Shown piece after piece: positions 6,056 through 6,670 of a DNA stretch of 6,670 nt. Both the position numbers and the translations under genes were made by a program. A model generated the notes under the pieces. The model did not search any database and had not been told where the DNA came from. It saw nothing but the letters and a program-made list of their open reading frames with translations. Each line of letters starts with the position of its first letter. Position 1 is the stretch's first letter. Origin of the DNA: JBBPZA01 sp038330095 (GTDB lineage: Bacteria; Actinomycetota; Thermoleophilia; Solirubrobacterales; Solirubrobacteraceae); NCBI GenBank assembly GCA_038330095.1, contig JBBQNQ010000127.1:1-6670 (forward strand), in the 5' to 3' direction.

Positions 6056-6130
6056 GGTGGGCGGGGCTGACAAGGCGCGAACGGCGCCTGGGAGCTCCGC
6101 CAGACGGCATTAACTCTAGTCCCGCCCACC
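6056..6130. repeat. Long inverted repeat closing a structured 75-base segment
   Basis: The arm at 6056-6068 (GGTGGGCGGGGCT) pairs with the arm at 6118-6130 (AGTCCCGCCCACC). On the plus strand all 13 positions pair, with one G-U; on the minus strand the same position is an A-C mismatch. The enclosed region has a 6-bp hairpin, AGGCGC (6073-6078) with GCGCCT (6084-6089), and the palindrome GGAGCTCC. It is not a tRNA and I match it to no known RNA family. Confidence 0.5.
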
Positions 6131-6143
6131 TAAAGTTGTACAA
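6113..6143 (-). promoter_or_regulatory. Weak candidate promoter for the HD-GYP-like gene
   Basis: On the minus strand TTGTAC (6143-6138) is followed after 19 bases by TAGAGT (6118-6113). Both boxes are fair matches to housekeeping elements, but the spacing is long. If used, the transcript would start near 6106, inside the inverted repeat, and carry the mini-ORF. Confidence 0.2.
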
Positions 6144-6178
6144 ACCACACCATTCCTCCCGCGATATCGACGGGACAT

Positions 6179-6193
6179 CGCCGGGCAGCGGCG
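6179..6193 (-). terminator. Possible hairpin terminator after the MFS gene
   Basis: CGCCG (6179-6183) and CGGCG (6189-6193) form a short stem with a five-base loop, 27 bases past the MFS stop codon. There is no T-run, and the stem is short. Confidence 0.25.
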
Positions 6194-6220
6194 CCCCAAT
6201 TTGACCTGGCGCGCTTGCGC

Positions 6221-6670
6221 TCAGTGCTCCTGCCGGCTCGCGGCGACACCGAACCAATGCGTCCCGAGCGCTCCCAGGCCGGCACCGGCGACCGCCAGCG
6301 CGAACCCTGCGCGCAGATCGAACGCGGCGACGACGGCCCCCGCGGCGGCGGCACCCAGCGCGACGCTGGCGTTGTTGACCGCCACGACGACAGAGAAGAC
6401 ACCGGTCCGATGGGCCGTGGGGGCGACCCGGCCGACGAGCTCGTACAGGAGGATGAACAGCGGGCCGAGCGCGAGCCCGGGCAACACCAGGAGCAACGCC
6501 AGCGCCGGCACTGACGGCGCGAAGACCGACGGCACCAACAGGATCGCGAACAGGCCGACCGCGATCAGATAGCGCTCCTCACGCGATCGCCGCGGGCGGC
6601 GGGTCCCGTACCACGCCCCGGCGACCATGCTCGCCGCCGAGACGATCGCCAGCAGGGGACCCGCCCAGGC
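6221..6670 (-). CDS. MFS transporter, C-terminal part (5' end beyond window)
   Basis: The frame is open to the right edge, giving 149 visible residues up to TGA at 6221-6223. The ATG at 6628 is internal: hydrophobic residues AWAGPLLAIVSAAS precede it in frame. About five membrane segments are visible, fitting helices 8-12 of a 12-helix major facilitator. The TAHRTGVFSVVVAVNNASVA stretch followed by LGAAAAGAVVAAF resembles helix 11 of drug/proton-antiporter-like MFS proteins, and the basic loop YGTRRPRRSREER fits the cytoplasmic loop between helices. It would move a small solute across the cytoplasmic membrane, likely by proton exchange; the substrate cannot be told. It is separated by 350 bp from the next minus-strand gene, so co-transcription is uncertain. 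Confidence 0.82.
   Translation of the reverse strand, partial: AWAGPLLAIVSAASMVAGAWYGTRRPRRSREERYLIAVGLFAILLVPSVFAPSVPALALLLVLPGLALGPLFILLYELVGRVAPTAHRTGVFSVVVAVNNASVALGAAAAGAVVAAFDLRAGFALAVAGAGLGALGTHWFGVAASRQEH

Larger units (their letters stand above)
5871..6220. other. 350-bp intergenic region, leader of the HD-GYP-like gene
   Basis: Both flanking genes lie on the minus strand, so this holds the end of the MFS gene's transcript and the start of the HD-GYP-like gene's transcript. In minus-strand order it contains a small hairpin (6193-6179), short palindromes CGATATCG (6162-6169) and TTGTACAA (6136-6143), a 13-bp inverted repeat (6056-6130), a five-codon mini-ORF (6012-6029), and a small hairpin TGCTC/GAGCA (5883-5897) just before the gene's ribosome binding site. 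The part near 6105-6150 is less GC-rich than the genes, as promoters often are. Confidence 0.6.

Noticed and set aside
6056..6130. Possible tRNA or known riboswitch
   Set aside because: The 13-bp closing stem, the lack of T-arm and anticodon-arm features and the absence of a CCA-type end exclude a tRNA. No cyclic di-GMP, cobalamin or TPP core motifs were seen.
6012..6257. 81-codon minus-strand frame ending in the mini-ORF
   Set aside because: It overlaps the MFS gene's end and runs through the inverted repeat. No ribosome binding site or domain supports it; only its last five codons have a good start signal.

Overview
The window is very GC-rich, with strong G/C bias at third codon positions. 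Its gene families point to an actinobacterium, most likely a Thermoleophilia/Solirubrobacterales relative. The clues are a PRC-barrel/DUF2382 stress-type protein, a lipoprotein polysaccharide deacetylase with a TFDAD motif, an ABCG-like ABC transporter fused to its membrane domain, and a membrane protein with a worn-down HD-GYP domain. The taxonomic call is an inference from family content, not a database match.

Layout: (1) positions 1-1584, plus strand, the 3' part of an ABC transporter with ATPase and six-helix permease in one chain. (2) 1590-2456, minus strand, a secreted polysaccharide deacetylase lipoprotein, convergent with the ABC gene and only 5 bp from it. (3) 2457-2638, a divergent promoter region with stress-sigma-like motifs on both strands. 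(4) 2639-3433, plus strand, a PRC-barrel + DUF2382 protein, ended by a perfect 30-bp palindrome that it shares with (5) a 48-codon, extremely acidic minus-strand ORF at 3496-3642. (6) 3673-4224, minus strand, a helical charged protein of unrecognised function. (7) 4225-4610, a 386-bp gap holding two diverged copies of a structured repeat plus further hairpins. (8) 4611-5870, minus strand, a multi-pass membrane protein with a degenerate HD-GYP domain. (9) 5871-6220, a 350-bp gap with a long inverted repeat and a five-codon mini-ORF behind a near-perfect ribosome binding site. (10) 6221 to the right edge, minus strand, the C-terminal part of an MFS transporter.

The genes do not form one obvious pathway. 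Envelope functions dominate: two transporters, a lipoprotein that probably edits cell-wall or capsular glycans, and a membrane sensor-like protein. The PRC-barrel protein and the acidic mini-protein look like stress-type accessory proteins. I see no mobile element, CRISPR array, tRNA or rRNA. The most interesting material is non-coding: the covarying hairpin pair before gene 4224 and the leader of the degenerate HD-GYP gene. I see no clear defence or biosynthetic system.
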